Below are positions 20,028-31,373 of a stretch of 64,000 nt of DNA, one piece after another. The DNA comes from Neohoeflea coraliihabitans (GTDB taxonomy: Bacteria > Pseudomonadota > Alphaproteobacteria > Rhizobiales > Rhizobiaceae). Positions within the stretch are counted from its first letter, which is position 1, and each line of letters begins with the position of its first letter. The stretch lies in NCBI RefSeq assembly GCF_019334345.1, contig NZ_JAHWQX010000003.1:727378-791377 (forward strand), in the 5' to 3' direction. Made by a program: the position numbers and the translations under genes. The notes under the pieces are model-generated. The model was not told the DNA's origin. It did not search any database and saw only the letters and a list, made by a program, of their open reading frames with translations.

Positions 20028-20459
20028 ATGACCGCACCGGCCTATGACGACAACAACATCTTTGCCAAGATCCTGCGCGGCGAGTTGCCGTGCGAAAAGG
20101 TGTTCGAGGACGATGCGACGCTGGTGATCATGGACATCATGCCGCGCGGCGACGGGCATTGCCTGGTGCTGCCGAAGGCGCCGTCGCGCAACATCCTCGA
20201 CGTTGAGCCCGACAGCCTGGCCGCCGTCGCCCTGACGACACAGAGGATGGCGCGCGCGGTCAGGGAGGCGTTCGGCGCTGACGGCGTGACGGTGCAGCAA
20301 TTCAACGAGAGTGCCGGCGGCCAGATCGTCTTCCACCTGCATGTGCACGTCATCCCGCGTTTTGACGGTGTCGCCCTCAAACCGCATACGGGAACCATGG
20401 AAGATAGCGCGGTGCTGAAGGCCAATGCCGAGAAGATCCGCGCCGCACTCAACGGCTGA
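20028..20459 (+). CDS. HIT-family protein (histidine triad nucleotide hydrolase)
   Basis: A 143-residue HIT-domain protein with N-terminal NNIFAKILRGELPCEKVFED and the triad FHLHVHVIPRF near residue 110, the nucleotide-phosphoramidate-binding motif. Family members hydrolyse AMP-lysine or dinucleoside polyphosphates; the cellular role here is unknown. The ATG at 20028 (GGGAG 6 bases upstream) was preferred over a GTG just before it. It is convergent with azlD, separated by 3 bp. Confidence 0.92.
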   Translation: MTAPAYDDNNIFAKILRGELPCEKVFEDDATLVIMDIMPRGDGHCLVLPKAPSRNILDVEPDSLAAVALTTQRMARAVREAFGADGVTVQQFNESAGGQIVFHLHVHVIPRFDGVALKPHTGTMEDSAVLKANAEKIRAALNG

Positions 20460-20462
20460 GGG

Positions 20463-20810
20463 TCAGAGCAGCAGACGTCCGAGAAAAAGGGTGGCGACGG
20501 CTGAGAGTATGCCGATCCACGGCTTGCGGCCGGTCGCGAGAAAAAGTCCGAAGCCGAAAATCGCTGCGCCGATGCGCAAAGCGAGCGGAAAATCCTGCAG
20601 GGCGCCGCTCGGGTACAGGATCAGTTTCGCAATCACGGCGGCCACGAGAGCGGTGGCGACGGCGCGCACCCAGATCAGCAGCGGCGCATCATCGGCAAGC
20701 CGGTTGCCGATCAGCACGCCCAGCCAGCGCCAGATGTCGGTGGCGAGCCAGCCGGCAATGATGATGAACAGATAGGGCCACCACCAGGTGTCCAGGCTCT
20801 CCCAGGTCAT
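20463..20810 (-). CDS. azlD: AzlD-family branched-chain amino acid exporter subunit
   Basis: A 115-residue protein with four hydrophobic segments and the AzlD pattern (NRLADDAPLLIWVRAVATALVAAVIAKLI, written in part). AzlD partners with AzlC to export branched-chain amino acids or analogues through the inner membrane. Its start overlaps the azlC stop by 4 bp. The substrate is not determined by sequence. Confidence 0.85.
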   Translation of the reverse strand: MTWESLDTWWWPYLFIIIAGWLATDIWRWLGVLIGNRLADDAPLLIWVRAVATALVAAVIAKLILYPSGALQDFPLALRIGAAIFGFGLFLATGRKPWIGILSAVATLFLGRLLL

Positions 20811-21598
20811 CGGTCACGTCCCTCATCCGCTGCCGCGCCGGTGCCCTGCCCCGTCTCTTCCGCGTCCGCTGCCGGTTTCCTGCGGCGTCCGACCAGACGG
20901 TCAAATGCGAAGGCCAGCGTGCCGGCGACGATGCCCGTGTAGAGAATATCGAAGTCGGGCGCGATCAGATGAAACAGCGGCGCGCCGAGAAGGCCGGCAA
21001 TCATCGCGTAATGCGCGATGCGGTCGCGCGCCGAGGCCCAGATCGAGGTCAGAAAATAGATCGGCGTGAGAAAGAACAGCGTGCCGGCGACAATCGGCGG
21101 CAGTTTTTCCACAAACACGAAGACAGCGGCCACGACCGCCGTCACCGTCGTCGTCAGGGTCAGCGCGAAACCGAGAAAAAAGCGAAGCCGCTGGTCGACC
21201 GGCACGCTCCGGATGCGCTCCATGGTGAACACCCAGGCGGTGACGGCGATGAAGTGCGAGGCGAACAACAGCACCCAGATCGAGGTCTTGCGGCCGCGTA
21301 TTTCCGGGATCAGCGCCGCGACCATCGGCAACAGGCGGATCGACGAGAGCGTGACGGTCAGAAATGCAGCCGGCAGCGACGCATTCGCCAGGATCGAACT
21401 GATCAGCAGCACCATCGCCGGCAGGGCCCAGACGATACCGGTCATGAAAACCGCATGCTCGAGCAACAGGCCCGCCTCTGACGCGAAGCCGGTAAAGCCG
21501 ACAAAGGAGGTGATGAGGATCAGGGCCGGAAGAGAGAAAATGCCTCGCATTCCCTGCAGGAACCAATAGGCTCCGGCCCGCTCGCTGGCTGTTGTCAT
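20807..21598 (-). CDS. azlC: AzlC-family branched-chain amino acid permease
   Basis: The 263-residue product has about seven hydrophobic segments and the AzlC/YgaZ pattern (LPALILITSFVGFTGFASEAGL, LLPMVAALIPEIRG, FFLTPIYFLTSIW, given in pieces). The C-terminus is a short charged tail. It forms a 4-bp-overlapping pair with azlD and lies just after the clpA terminator, so it probably has its own promoter in the short gap at 21599-21657. Confidence 0.88.
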   Translation of the reverse strand: MTTASERAGAYWFLQGMRGIFSLPALILITSFVGFTGFASEAGLLLEHAVFMTGIVWALPAMVLLISSILANASLPAAFLTVTLSSIRLLPMVAALIPEIRGRKTSIWVLLFASHFIAVTAWVFTMERIRSVPVDQRLRFFLGFALTLTTTVTAVVAAVFVFVEKLPPIVAGTLFFLTPIYFLTSIWASARDRIAHYAMIAGLLGAPLFHLIAPDFDILYTGIVAGTLAFAFDRLVGRRRKPAADAEETGQGTGAAADEGRDR

Positions 21599-21657
21599 GG
21601 CTTCTGGTAGAGCTTTTTGCGCATCCGGAAAAGCAAAAACAGCGCACCGTCACTGGT

Positions 21658-21687
21658 AAAAAAATGCCCCGAAAATTCGGGGCATTT
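21658..21687 (-). terminator. intrinsic terminator of clpS-clpA
   Basis: Read on the minus strand, AAATGCCCCGA pairs with TTCGGGGCATTT around a short AT-rich loop, followed by seven Ts. It begins about 28 bases after the clpA stop codon. Confidence 0.93.
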
Positions 21688-21715
21688 CAGCTAACTCACT
21701 CAGGACGCAAGGCGG

Positions 21716-24283
<2,568 letters not shown>

Positions 24284-24293
24284 GTTCAGGTCC

Positions 24294-24683
24294 TCATTTC
24301 TTTTCCATCACGCACTGGAGCGGATGGTCGTGCTCCCGGGCAAAGTCCATGACTTGCGTGACCTTGGTTTCCGCCACTTCAAAGGTGAAGACGCCGCATT
24401 CACCCACACCATGATTATGCACATGCAACATGATTCGCGTCGCCTGCTCGCGATCCTTTTGAAAAAACTGCTCGAGCACGTGGATGACGAACTCCATCGG
24501 CGTGTAGTCATCGTTGAGCAGCAGGACGCGGTACAGACTCGGCCGCTTGATCTGCGGGCGGGTCTTGGTGATGACCTGTGTTCCGCGATCGGGCGGCGTA
24601 TCGCCGGGCTTCTTGTCGGCCTGCATGACGAAGTGTTTGGCTCGCTCCATCAAAATCCGCATTCCCGTCAGTACCCTCTTCAT
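24294..24683 (-). CDS. clpS: ATP-dependent Clp protease adaptor ClpS
   Basis: Delivers N-degron substrates to ClpA. The core is unmistakable: [38 protein letters not shown] and [16 protein letters not shown]. The N-terminal extension is disordered and the start is uncertain: the ATG at 24683 gives 129 residues, while in-frame ATGs at 24662, 24650 and 24626 give shorter forms closer to usual rhizobial ClpS length. It is co-transcribed with clpA, 10 bp apart. Confidence 0.94.
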   Translation of the reverse strand: MKRVLTGMRILMERAKHFVMQADKKPGDTPPDRGTQVITKTRPQIKRPSLYRVLLLNDDYTPMEFVIHVLEQFFQKDREQATRIMLHVHNHGVGECGVFTFEVAETKVTQVMDFAREHDHPLQCVMEKK

Positions 24684-24826
24684 TTCCGGCGCACCGGATT
24701 CGTCTCACTGTCTGAGGGAGTAACTTAATCCTTCACGAGGCGATTTTAAGCCCCCCGGCCAGCCGATGTCCCACTTTTTCGACGCATTGCGGCCGCGTGC
24801 GGCGCGAATGCAAGGATGGGGACGAA

Positions 24827-24859
24827 CAAAAACCCGGCCGCGACAGGTCGCGACCGGGT
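24827..24859 (-). terminator. intrinsic terminator of the phasin gene
   Basis: On the minus strand, ACCCGGTCGCGA pairs with TCGCGGCCGGGT (one mismatch) around a short loop, followed by TTTTTG. It starts about 50 bases past the phasin stop codon. Confidence 0.92.
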
Positions 24860-24909
24860 GCAATCGGGATCAGAATTGCCGGCAGACCGGCAGGCCTTGC
24901 GCCTTCGGA

Positions 24910-25236
24910 TCAGGCGTTGGCCTTGGCGAAAGCGTCTTCGAAGGGCTTGTAGCTCTGCTTGGCAAGATCGGTGTAGAGCTCGCCGATCTTCGTGGCCTGG
25001 GCGACAAAGCCCTCATAGGCCGACTTGGCGTAATCGGTCTGAATTTCGAAAGCCTTGTCGAGGCTCTTGGCCGTGGCCAGCTGTTCAAAGGCAGCGGCGC
25101 CATCCTCGTAGGACTTCTTGGAGTACTCGGCGGATTCAGCAGCGATCTGCTGCATGCCCTTGGTCACCGACGAAACGGTTGTGAGCATGTTGTCCATGGC
25201 TTCCTTGGTGATCTTGGAGGCGTCAAAGTTCATCAT
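24910..25236 (-). CDS. phasin family protein
   Basis: A 108-residue, fully helical, Ala-rich protein of the Phasin_2 type (MMNFDASKITKEAMDNML, IQTDYAKSAYEGFVAQATKI). Phasins coat polyhydroxybutyrate granules and control their size; some act as general stress chaperones. The ATG at 25236 begins the homologous part; the open frame continues upstream through the promoter and is not coding. It is divergent from the carboxypeptidase gene, with its own strong promoter and terminator, so it is monocistronic. No phaC or phaR is in the window. Confidence 0.92.
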   Translation of the reverse strand: MMNFDASKITKEAMDNMLTTVSSVTKGMQQIAAESAEYSKKSYEDGAAAFEQLATAKSLDKAFEIQTDYAKSAYEGFVAQATKIGELYTDLAKQSYKPFEDAFAKANA

Positions 25237-25299
25237 TTCGGGGTCCAGTGCAATTTGAGAGCCGCCGGATGGGGGTCCGGATGGCGGCGGTGGGCAGCA

Positions 25300-25348
25300 A
25301 ATATATGCAACGCAGCATGGTGTCAAGTATTTTTTGTGCATTGCACAA
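25300..25348 (-). promoter_or_regulatory. phasin promoter with two PhaR-like boxes
   Basis: Read on the minus strand: a perfect -35 TTGACA (25321-25326) and a TATATT -10 (25300-25305) 15 bases away; alternative -10 registers give 16 or 17. TGC-GTT-GCA (25306-25314) lies in the spacer and the inverted repeat TTGTGCA-N-TGCACAA (25334-25348) just upstream of the -35. TGC-N3-GCA dyads are the known target type of PhaR, the PHB-responsive repressor, so repression of this gene is a reasonable inference. Confidence 0.6.
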
Positions 25349-25557
25349 TACGCGACCCTTCCGGGGTGCGCACCTCGTCGCCTTCCCCCTTGCCTGAGTG
25401 GCCTGTTTTGTTTCATCGCGGTGCAGATCGGCACGCCCATGCCGCAGCGGAAAGGAAGCGTTCATCATAAACATTTTGGTAACGCTGCTTGGCTACTCTG
25501 CTCTTCCAGTGGCGACGGACAGGGCGTCGTCAGTGTGTTCCGACAAAAGAGATCAAA

Positions 25558-26994
25558 GTGTATCAGCGTATCAAGCTCAATGGCGGACAGTTCAGGATCG
25601 GCAGGATCCGACTGGCGCGCCTTGCGATGGCTGCGGCCATGCTCACCCTCGCCGCCCCGACGGCCCCGGCGAGCGCCAATTCCAAATATGCGGGCATCGT
25701 CATCGATGCCAAGACCGGCGAGACGCTCTACAATTCGAGCGGTGACGCGCAGCGGTATCCGGCATCATTGACCAAGATGATGACGCTTTACATGCTGTTC
25801 GAGGCGCTGGAGAGCGGGCGCGTCAATCTGTCGACGCGCATTCCGTTTTCAGCGCATGCGGCCGCCGAACCGCCGACCAAGCTCGGTCTGAAAGCCGGCC
25901 AGTCGATCAGCGTCGAGACCGCGATCCTGTCGCTGGTTACCAAATCGGCGAATGATGCCGCGACCGCCACCGGCGAATTTCTCGGTGGCTCGGAAGCCCA
26001 GTTCGCGCGCATGATGACCGCCAAGGCGCGGCAGTTGGGCATGAACCGGACGACCTTCCGCAACGCCAGCGGCCTGCCCGATGGCCGCCAGGTGACCACG
26101 GCGCGCGACATGGCCCGCCTCGGCATCGCGCTGCGCGAGCACTACCCGCAATATTACAAGTATTTCTCCGTGCGCTCCTTCACCTTCGGAAAGACGCGGA
26201 TGGGCAATCACAACCGGCTGCTCGGCAAGGTCCGCGGCGTCGATGGCATCAAGACCGGCTATACGCGGGCTTCCGGGTTCAACCTGGTCAGTTCCGTGGT
26301 TGCCGACAACCGCTCGATCGTCGCCGTGGTGATGGGCGGACGCACCGGCGCCTCGCGCAATGCGCAGATGGAAAAGATGATCCGGCTTTATCTGCCCAAG
26401 GCTTCCAAGCATGGGCCGGGTATCAACATTCCGAAACCGGGCGGCGTGATCGCCGTGGCGGCCTTGCAATTGCCCGACGTCGGTCCGGTGCCTGCCCTGC
26501 GTTACGGCGCCAACAACCGCATCGCCCTCGCCTATGCCGCTCCGGCACCGAAGCCGGTGCTCGGGCGGGCGGCGCTGGTGGAAACGCTGATCCGGCAACA
26601 GCAGGTGACCGAGCCGGCAAGAGCAAGCATTGCCGCGCCGCTGCCGCCTGAGCCGATCGGTTCTGCCTCAGCCGCGGCCATCGATCCGGTCACCACGGCC
26701 AGCACGCAGCCTCGCGCTGCGGCCGGCTCCGAGACAGGCACGCGGCCCGAGGGCTGGCAGATCCAGATCGGCGCGATGCCCGATCGCGGCGCGGCGCTTG
26801 CGCTGCTCGACAAGGCGCAGTCCGCCGGCGGCAACCGCCTGAGCGGCACCGCGCCCTTCACGATGACCTACACCAAGGGTGCGACGCAGCTTTATCGGGC
26901 GCGGTTCGCCGGCTTCTCCGGACAATCGAGTGCCGTTGCCGCCTGCCGCACCCTGAAGAAAAAGGGCTTTGGCTGCTGGGCCACGCCGAACTGA
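25558..26994 (+). CDS. D-alanyl-D-alanine carboxypeptidase (S11) with C-terminal SPOR domain
   Basis: A penicillin-binding protein trimming the terminal D-Ala of peptidoglycan stem peptides. From the GTG at 25558 it is 478 residues: a signal peptide (core LAMAAAMLTLAAPTAPASA), then the serine-peptidase motifs S70-L-T-K73, S130-A-N132 and K232-T-G. A Pro/Ala linker leads to a C-terminal SPOR domain (GWQIQIGAMPDRGAALALLD to FGCWATPN), which in other proteins binds denuded septal glycan. The start is uncertain; a TTG at 25489 is possible, but the GTG gives a better signal peptide. It is divergent from the phasin gene across about 320 bp, where nothing else is coding. Confidence 0.9.
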   Translation: MYQRIKLNGGQFRIGRIRLARLAMAAAMLTLAAPTAPASANSKYAGIVIDAKTGETLYNSSGDAQRYPASLTKMMTLYMLFEALESGRVNLSTRIPFSAHAAAEPPTKLGLKAGQSISVETAILSLVTKSANDAATATGEFLGGSEAQFARMMTAKARQLGMNRTTFRNASGLPDGRQVTTARDMARLGIALREHYPQYYKYFSVRSFTFGKTRMGNHNRLLGKVRGVDGIKTGYTRASGFNLVSSVVADNRSIVAVVMGGRTGASRNAQMEKMIRLYLPKASKHGPGINIPKPGGVIAVAALQLPDVGPVPALRYGANNRIALAYAAPAPKPVLGRAALVETLIRQQQVTEPARASIAAPLPPEPIGSASAAAIDPVTTASTQPRAAAGSETGTRPEGWQIQIGAMPDRGAALALLDKAQSAGGNRLSGTAPFTMTYTKGATQLYRARFAGFSGQSSAVAACRTLKKKGFGCWATPN

Positions 26995-27166
26995 TCCGCC
27001 AGGCCGGTCGTATCGTCATGTGTGAGATGACAGCGACAGGCCGGGCATAACCGAAAGACCCGCGCCGGAGGGGGGATCCGGCCAATCGAGGGCAAGTTCA
27101 AGCCCACCACCGGGACGGTTCGTATCGCCGCCCGGAACCCGAAAATGTTATTTGCGTATTGGGGAA

Positions 27167-27862
27167 CTACACATGTCGACGCAAGAGAAAATCCTTGGCA
27201 GCGTTGAGCCTGGAGGCAAGCGCCGCCGATCCACCCGTGTCGGGATGCACCCGCTTCATGAGGCGGCGATGCGCCTGGCGGATCTCGGTCTCGGCCGCTC
27301 CCGGAGCAAGCCCAAGGATCTCGTAGGCCTCCTGCTCTGTCATGGGGCCAGAGCCTGGCGGAGTTCCCAGCCCCGCGCCGGCCTGCGCGTCCGGGCCGTC
27401 ACGCCAGTCGGCTATGCGGCGGTCAAGATACGTTTCCAGTAATTCGCGGCTTTCCGGCCAGGCTGCCATCTCGGCGTGCAACGCCAGGAGCTCTTGGTCG
27501 GTCAGTTCGTTGAGCTCGGAACCGTTGCGGCTGCCCTTGAGCACCATGCCGTTGATCTCGCCACTGTCGAGGTCAAGTTCCATCATCAGAGCATCCGCGT
27601 AAACGCGGGATTTCTGGCCCGGGCGGCGTGTCGCCCGGGCTTTCTTGACGGAATGGCGCAGCAGCAGGACCGCGCCGCTGAGGATCGGCATGCCGAGAAA
27701 GGCCTTGCCGGTGAACAGCAGCACGCCGCCGACCAGGGTCAGCAGGCCGACGCCGAAATAGCGCAGCGCCTGGGCGACGCGTTCAGGCCGCGCACCGATG
27801 ATCCAGCGGACGGCGGCGGCGAGAACCGCCAGCGCAACAACGATCAGCAGGACGCGGATCAT
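27167..27862 (-). CDS. membrane-anchored DnaJ-domain protein
   Basis: A 231-residue protein with N-terminal hydrophobic segments (VLLIVVALAVLAAAVRWII and YFGVGLLTLVGGVLLFTG), a middle soluble region, and a C-terminal J domain of about 55 residues (AYEILGLAPGAAETEIRQAH, then MKRVHPDTGGS with the HPD motif that stimulates Hsp70 ATPase). The layout resembles DjlA/Tim14-like proteins. It overlaps the upstream VWA gene by 4 bp. The substrate or partner is unknown. Confidence 0.88.
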   Translation of the reverse strand: MIRVLLIVVALAVLAAAVRWIIGARPERVAQALRYFGVGLLTLVGGVLLFTGKAFLGMPILSGAVLLLRHSVKKARATRRPGQKSRVYADALMMELDLDSGEINGMVLKGSRNGSELNELTDQELLALHAEMAAWPESRELLETYLDRRIADWRDGPDAQAGAGLGTPPGSGPMTEQEAYEILGLAPGAAETEIRQAHRRLMKRVHPDTGGSAALASRLNAAKDFLLRRHV

Positions 27863-28671
27863 GCGTTGCCCCGTTTATCGCCGCGATCCGGCGGCAGCTG
27901 GCGCAAAAGCAGCCGCGCCGCCTCGCCGCCCTGGTGTTCGAGCGCGACGCGGCCACCGCTGGCATAACGCGCCACGGCGCCGAGCAGCGCCTTGAGTTCG
28001 GCCGCTGCGGCGGCGTTGAAGCGCGCATAGGCGCCGCCCGACAAACGCGCGATTTCGCGGAATGCGGCTTCGGCGGCCGGATCGCCGCCCTCATGGAACA
28101 TGAAGCAGGGCAGCTTGCGCAGGCCGAGTTCGCCGGCGAGAACGCAGAGCTGATCGACATTCTCCTCCATTGCGTCGCCGATATAGATGAGGGCGTTGAC
28201 GCGTCCGCGACCAGCCTCGGCGCGCGCGTGTTTGAGCACCTTTTCGATCTGGGTGCGGCCGCCGCGGCAATCGATCTTCTGCATCAGGCGGGCCAACTCG
28301 CCCGAACGCCCGGTCCATTTCGAGGCGCGGCATTCGCCAAGTCCGCGAAAATAGAGAAGCTGGATCTCGAGCCCGTCCATCTCGTCGGCCACCTCGAACA
28401 TCTCGGCCTGCAGTTCGCAGGCCAGATCCCAGGTCGGCTGACGGCTCATCGTCGCATCGAGCGCAAAGACCAGCCGGCCGGCACCGGTGGCGCCCTGGCG
28501 CTGCGCCAGGGCCTGGGCGGCTTGCTTGAAGGCCGCCAGCTCGGCGGCGCTGGAGCGCGGGACAACGGAATCGGAATCGCCCTTGCGCGGAGCCAGCGGC
28601 CGATCTTCCGGCTTGTCCTGAGCCTGTTCTCGAGCCTTGTCCGGGGTCTGATCTCGGGTCTTGTCTTTCAT
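27859..28671 (-). CDS. VWA-domain protein
   Basis: A 270-residue cytosolic protein: a charged N-terminal tail (KDKTRDQTPDKAREQAQDKP), then a von Willebrand A domain starting GRLVFALDATMSRQPTW. The MIDAS-like DATMS differs from the canonical DxSxS. FHEGGDPAAEAAFREIARLSGGAYARF is also typical of VWA proteins. The ATG at 28671 has GGAAGG upstream. It is translationally coupled to the DnaJ-domain gene, suggesting a shared but unknown role. Confidence 0.87.
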   Translation of the reverse strand: MKDKTRDQTPDKAREQAQDKPEDRPLAPRKGDSDSVVPRSSAAELAAFKQAAQALAQRQGATGAGRLVFALDATMSRQPTWDLACELQAEMFEVADEMDGLEIQLLYFRGLGECRASKWTGRSGELARLMQKIDCRGGRTQIEKVLKHARAEAGRGRVNALIYIGDAMEENVDQLCVLAGELGLRKLPCFMFHEGGDPAAEAAFREIARLSGGAYARFNAAAAAELKALLGAVARYASGGRVALEHQGGEAARLLLRQLPPDRGDKRGNA

Positions 28672-28857
28672 CGCCTCGATCCTTCCCGGGCCTTGTGGCG
28701 CGTCGCCTTTTCTCGCAGGGCTACCGCGGCGCAGGCAGCGGCCAGCGGCCTGTGCGACTGATCCTGCTCCCTCAATGTGGCGATCTGCATCATATCTGCA
28801 AGGGCGCAGATGCCTGGCGCCGAGCACGCGTGCCTTAATCGCGGTGCCCAGACACGC

Positions 28858-29277
28858 TTAAAGAAGACCGAGACTGGCCAGTTCACCCCGCAAGGCGGCG
28901 GGCAGTTCATCGCTGCCGTCGCTGGTGCCAAGATCACCCGGCGCATCCTCCGGCTTGAGGTAGCGCCAGCCCTGAAACGGCCGCCGCGGCTGCCAGCGCG
29001 TGGCATGCAGCACCGGTTCGAGCACCAGCCGGCAGCGCCCTGTTCCCTGCATGTCGGTAAAGGGTTCAACCGCGAGAAGGCGCTGGCGCGCCTGCACATT
29101 GCCCTTGATCACCCAATACAGCGATCCGCCGTCGATCAGATCGGCGCTGCGCTTGGGCTGCATGCGGGTGGTGTGCACATAGCGGTCGCCGCCGCCGGCC
29201 TGGCGCCGGGCAATCGCGGCCTGCAGGTCTTCCAGCGTCTCGACGCCGACGCAGAGCTTGATCAGATGGAGTGGCAT
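28858..29277 (-). CDS. DUF1489 family protein
   Basis: A 139-residue protein of the DUF1489 family, found mostly in alphaproteobacteria (LHLIKLCVGVETLEDL, TTRMQPKRSADLIDGGSLYW, GWRYLKPEDAPGDL). No function is known and no catalytic motif is evident. The ATG at 29277 is the natural family start. It sits between the VWA gene and sdaA on the same strand, about 95 bp after sdaA. Confidence 0.85.
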   Translation of the reverse strand: MPLHLIKLCVGVETLEDLQAAIARRQAGGGDRYVHTTRMQPKRSADLIDGGSLYWVIKGNVQARQRLLAVEPFTDMQGTGRCRLVLEPVLHATRWQPRRPFQGWRYLKPEDAPGDLGTSDGSDELPAALRGELASLGLL

Positions 29278-29372
29278 AACCTGTCATTTAACGCGGGTGC
29301 GGTGGCGTCAAGAGCCATGACGCAATCGGCCGCCTGCAGACCACGTCGTCCACAGGCCGGTCCACAGCCCGG

Positions 29373-30809
29373 TCAGCATTCGACGACATTGACAGCCAGA
29401 CCGCCCTTCGAGGTCTCCTTGTAGCTGTCACTCATGTCGCGGCCGGTCTGGCGCATGGTCTCGATGCAGGCGTCGAGCGAGACGAAATGCGTGCCATCGC
29501 CGCGGATCGCCAGCGACGCGGCGGTCACCGCCTTGACCGCGCCGAGGGCGTTGCGTTCGATACAGGGCACCTGCACCAGCCCGGCCACCGGATCGCAGGT
29601 CATGCCGAGATGATGTTCCAGCGCGATCTCGGCGGCATTTTCGATCTGATGCGGCGTACCGCCGAGTACGGCCGCCATGCCGGCGGCGGCCATCGCGGAG
29701 GCGGACCCGACCTCGCCCTGGCAGCCGACTTCGGCGCCGGAAATCGAGGCGTTGGTCTTCAGGATGCCGCCAATGGCGGCGGCGGTGAGAAGAAAGTTGC
29801 GGATCGCCTGGTCGTCGAGATCCTCGTGGAAGCGCACGAGGTAGCGCAGCACGGCCGGCACCACCCCCGACGCGCCATTGGTGGGCGCGGTGACGACGCG
29901 TCCGCCGGCGGCATTCTCCTCGTTGACGGCCATGGCAAACAGGCTGAGCCAGTCATTGGCCTGCAGCGGATTGACGCGGTTGGATTTCCAGTCGTCCTGC
30001 AGTTTCTCGTGCAGCGCCTGGGCGCGCCGCCGCACCTTCAGACCGCCGGGCAGATGGCCCTCGCCGCGCAGACCGCGCTCGACGCAGCCGTCCATCGCCT
30101 GCCAGAGGCGATCAAGGCCGGCATCGAGATCGGCGCCGGACATGTGAACTTCCTCATTGGCGCGCTTCATCTCGGCGATCGACAGGCCGGAGGACCCGGC
30201 CATCTCCAGCATCTCGCGGCCATTGGCGAAGGGATAGGGTACGCGGGGGCCTGCGCCGGGACCGGCAGCACCGGCTCCTGCAGCGTCCTGTTTGGCGGCG
30301 CGGCGTTTCTTTTCGGCCTCGAGTTCGATGTCGGAGAGGATGAAGCCGCCGCCGACCGAATAATAGACGCGGCGCAAGAGCAGCGTTTCATCGCGATCAT
30401 AGGCCGTGAACACCATGCCGTTGGCATGGCCGGGCAGCGGCTGTTTGCGATCGAAGACGAGGTCGGTTGCCGGATTGAACTGATAGGTCGGATGTCCCTC
30501 GGGGCTGACCGCGCGATCACGCCGCACGCTTTCGACCAGCGTCTCCATGCTGTCGGGATCCACCGTGTCCGGCCGGGCGCCGCACAGGCCGAGAATGACG
30601 GCCCGGTCGGTTGCATGCCCGACGCCGGTGAAGGCGAGCGAGCCGTGCAGGCTGACCTTCAAGGCGCGCACCACGGCGCCGTGCGGGCGCGGCCAATCGG
30701 GCCCGGCAATCTCGTCAAGAAACCGGGCCGCCGCCGACATCGGACCCATCGTATGCGAGCTCGACGGCCCGACACCGATCTTGAAAATATCGAAAACGGA
30801 AAGAAACAC
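29373..30809 (-). CDS. sdaA: L-serine ammonia-lyase (iron-sulfur type)
   Basis: Deaminates L-serine to pyruvate and ammonia using a [4Fe-4S] cluster. From the GTG at 30809 the product is 478 residues, beginning [20 protein letters not shown]. Cluster cysteines are visible in [13 protein letters not shown] and [18 protein letters not shown]. The C-terminal [10 protein letters not shown] is typical of single-chain SdaA/TdcG. A 20-30 residue Ala/Gly/Pro-rich insert follows [12 protein letters not shown] before VPYPF. The start has GGAG and AGGTG upstream. Confidence 0.96.
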   Translation of the reverse strand: MFLSVFDIFKIGVGPSSSHTMGPMSAAARFLDEIAGPDWPRPHGAVVRALKVSLHGSLAFTGVGHATDRAVILGLCGARPDTVDPDSMETLVESVRRDRAVSPEGHPTYQFNPATDLVFDRKQPLPGHANGMVFTAYDRDETLLLRRVYYSVGGGFILSDIELEAEKKRRAAKQDAAGAGAAGPGAGPRVPYPFANGREMLEMAGSSGLSIAEMKRANEEVHMSGADLDAGLDRLWQAMDGCVERGLRGEGHLPGGLKVRRRAQALHEKLQDDWKSNRVNPLQANDWLSLFAMAVNEENAAGGRVVTAPTNGASGVVPAVLRYLVRFHEDLDDQAIRNFLLTAAAIGGILKTNASISGAEVGCQGEVGSASAMAAAGMAAVLGGTPHQIENAAEIALEHHLGMTCDPVAGLVQVPCIERNALGAVKAVTAASLAIRGDGTHFVSLDACIETMRQTGRDMSDSYKETSKGGLAVNVVEC

Positions 30810-31005
30810 GCTGCACCTACTCCCATCGCACGCCTCGTCGCCGCAGAGAGACTCAGTGTCTCCGCGTCGGCGCCATGCCACGCCCAGACTATACAGGGAG
30901 ATGAAATGCTTGGCGATGAAGACCGACGCCTGTCCGCCTGGCAGCGACACGGTGGCGTCGGATTTCGTCAGGCTTCAGCGAGGCCGGGCGGCAGAGCGGA
31001 AATGC

Positions 31006-31042
31006 AAAAGGCAGCGCGGAGGATATCTCACGCGCTGCCTTT
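31006..31042 (-). terminator. terminator of the 32-codon gene
   Basis: A 12-bp perfect stem AAAGGCAGCGCG/CGCGCTGCCTTT with a 12-base loop, followed on the minus strand by TTTTGC. It begins about 24 bases past the stop of the small gene and precedes sdaA. The T-run is moderate on both strands. Confidence 0.75.
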
Positions 31043-31065
31043 GTTCACTTGGGCAACCTGATCGC

Positions 31066-31164
31066 TCAGAAACCAGCGACGAGGTAGGCTACAACAAGAA
31101 TTCCGGCAAAGCCGATCACTGCACGGGCTGTGATGCCCCAGCAGGACTTGGTTGTATCATCCAT
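31066..31164 (-). CDS. small single-pass membrane protein, 32 residues
   Basis: I do not recognise this protein. It begins MDDTTKSCWGITARA and continues as one hydrophobic helix (VIGFAGILVVAYLVAGF) to the stop. Evidence that it is real: an ATG with CGGAG 5 bases upstream, a charged/polar N-terminus followed by a clean TM segment, a terminator-like hairpin just downstream, and a TTAA-N7-TTAA box about 71 bases upstream. It is divergent from the DUF599 gene and tandem with sdaA. Codon use is ordinary for this genome. Confidence 0.72.
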   Translation of the reverse strand: MDDTTKSCWGITARAVIGFAGILVVAYLVAGF

Positions 31165-31234
31165 GATAACTCCGATTTGTCCCCTGTGACGCCGGTGCTC
31201 TGAAGCACGTGTGCCGGCGACGACAGCGAGGGTC

Positions 31235-31249
31235 TTAACTATCCGTTAA
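31235..31249 (-). promoter_or_regulatory. CtrA-like box facing the 32-codon gene
   Basis: TTAA-N7-TTAA (reads TTAACGGATAGTTAA on the minus strand), 71 bases upstream of the small gene. It matches the CtrA consensus TTAA-N7-TTAAC except for the last base (G instead of C). Confidence 0.5.
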
Positions 31250-31373
31250 AGGTTTCGCAAGCGCAAAAGGCGCCAACCGATGCCCGGTTGTGCATAGCTG
31301 CTTCTCGCCAAATGCAAGTCTCGCAACGTTTCCAAACTGTTCGCTTTTTCCGCCCTTAACGTCCTCCTGACGG

